A stretch of 42,879 nt of DNA from an uncultured Clostridia bacterium (GTDB lineage Bacteria > Bacillota > Clostridia > Christensenellales > Borkfalkiaceae), in contig CALVME010000086.1 in assembly GCA_944342055.1 (NCBI GenBank), forward strand, positions 1 to 42,879, in the 5' to 3' direction. Numbering within the stretch: the first letter of the stretch is position 1; every line of letters begins with the position of its first letter. A program made the translations under genes and the position numbers. Below are positions 42,664 through 42,879 of the stretch, piece by piece. A model generated the notes under the pieces. It was not told the DNA's origin. It saw only the letters and a program-made list of their open reading frames with translations, and ran no database searches.

Positions 42664-42711
42664 GTTCCTTCGTTGCGCCGCCCCTGTCATGGGGCGGCGC
42701 AACGAAGGAAC
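42664..42711. repeat. Perfect 21-bp inverted repeat
   Basis: Arms 42664-42684 and 42691-42711 are perfect complements around a 6-nt loop (TGTCAT). There is no T-run on either side, so it is not a standard terminator. No gene overlaps it. The rest of 42609-42833 shows only two small hairpins around GTGCCG/CGGCAC (near 42750) and no coding signal. Confidence 0.75.
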
Positions 42712-42833
42712 CAATTTCTTTACGGCACGTCTTTGTTTTTCAAGTCCGTGCCGATAAACGGCACCTCAAAAACAACTCTTCCGCTCAAGAGATGGTCATT
42801 TTTATTGTCGACGCACGCACTGCTTTTCTCGGT

Positions 42834-42865
42834 TTTCAATCCACCCACCCCGTGCGGGGTGGGAC
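42834..42865 (-). CRISPR. Single type I-C-like CRISPR repeat at window edge
   Basis: The 32-bp sequence, read on the minus strand, begins GTCCCACCCCGC and ends GTGGATTGAAA. It has an 8-bp palindromic stem CCCACCCC/GGGGTGGG. This is the shape of the type I-C repeat consensus. The strand suggests that transcription comes from outside the window, making this the terminal, leader-distal repeat. The 14 bases after it (42866-42879) would be the start of the last spacer. Only one copy is inside the window. Confidence 0.65.
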
Positions 42866-42879
42866 TATAAGCATCAGAT

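Noticed and set aside
42475..42870. Frames on both strands in the last 400 bases
   Set aside because: They run through a terminator, a perfect hairpin and the CRISPR repeat and show no ribosome site or protein family.

Overview
The window looks like a chromosomal segment of a low-to-mid GC Gram-positive anaerobe of the Bacillota (Clostridia). This rests on the linked order miaB-mutS-mutL-miaA-ynbB, the FeoA/FeoB/FeoB-associated Cys-rich protein set, a PolA with a decayed proofreading domain, strong AGGAGG-type ribosome sites, consensus SigA promoters and a RsgI-like anti-sigma protein. A gut Christensenellales/Borkfalkiales-type genome would fit, but that placement is an inference; no rRNA or marker phylogeny is available here.

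Layout. 1-4.1 kb: two tRNA-Leu genes flank a polA-coaE-lytic transglycosylase operon. 4.2-5.6 kb: a DUF3737 beta-helix protein and a C_GCAxxG_C_C protein (minus strand). 5.7-8.9 kb: a short phosphopantetheinyl transferase, apparently leaderless, then the operon mtnN-ung-apgM. 9.0-11.5 kb (minus): feoA-feoB-FeoB-associated protein for ferrous iron uptake. 11.7-13.1 kb: a metallo-beta-lactamase-fold hydrolase and a MarR regulator with its own palindromic operator. 13.3-21.4 kb (minus): miaB-mutS-mutL-miaA-ynbB, coupling tRNA A37 modification and mismatch repair; an odd palindrome recurs inside these genes. 21.4-23.7 kb: a class A penicillin-binding protein. 23.9-38.8 kb (minus): one long head-to-tail gene run reading hutH-hutU-hutI-ftcD-fchA, a three-repeat lipoprotein, a PNPOx-like protein, oppA-oppB-oppC-oppD-oppF and a small membrane protein. 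There is one strong promoter in front of hutH and no clear terminator until 23.9 kb, so histidine breakdown and peptide import may share a transcript.

38.9-42.6 kb (plus) holds the most unusual unit: an ECF sigma factor, a single-pass anti-sigma-like membrane protein and a secreted lipoprotein. The last two carry the same RsgI-like extracytoplasmic motif (D-[IV]-N-P-S-L). The sigma gene and the lipoprotein gene are each preceded by the same two-block element (CCAAYAAAACG, 11-12 bp, CGTTTAATGGGCGAAA), which looks like the promoter that the sigma factor itself reads. The right edge of the window contains a perfect 21-bp inverted repeat and a single copy of a type I-C-like CRISPR repeat followed by the start of a spacer, so a CRISPR array probably begins here and continues outside.

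Most other long open frames (for example an antisense frame of more than 1,100 codons opposite hutU/hutH) are shadows of the real genes and are not listed. Nothing gene-like was recognised in positions 1-95.
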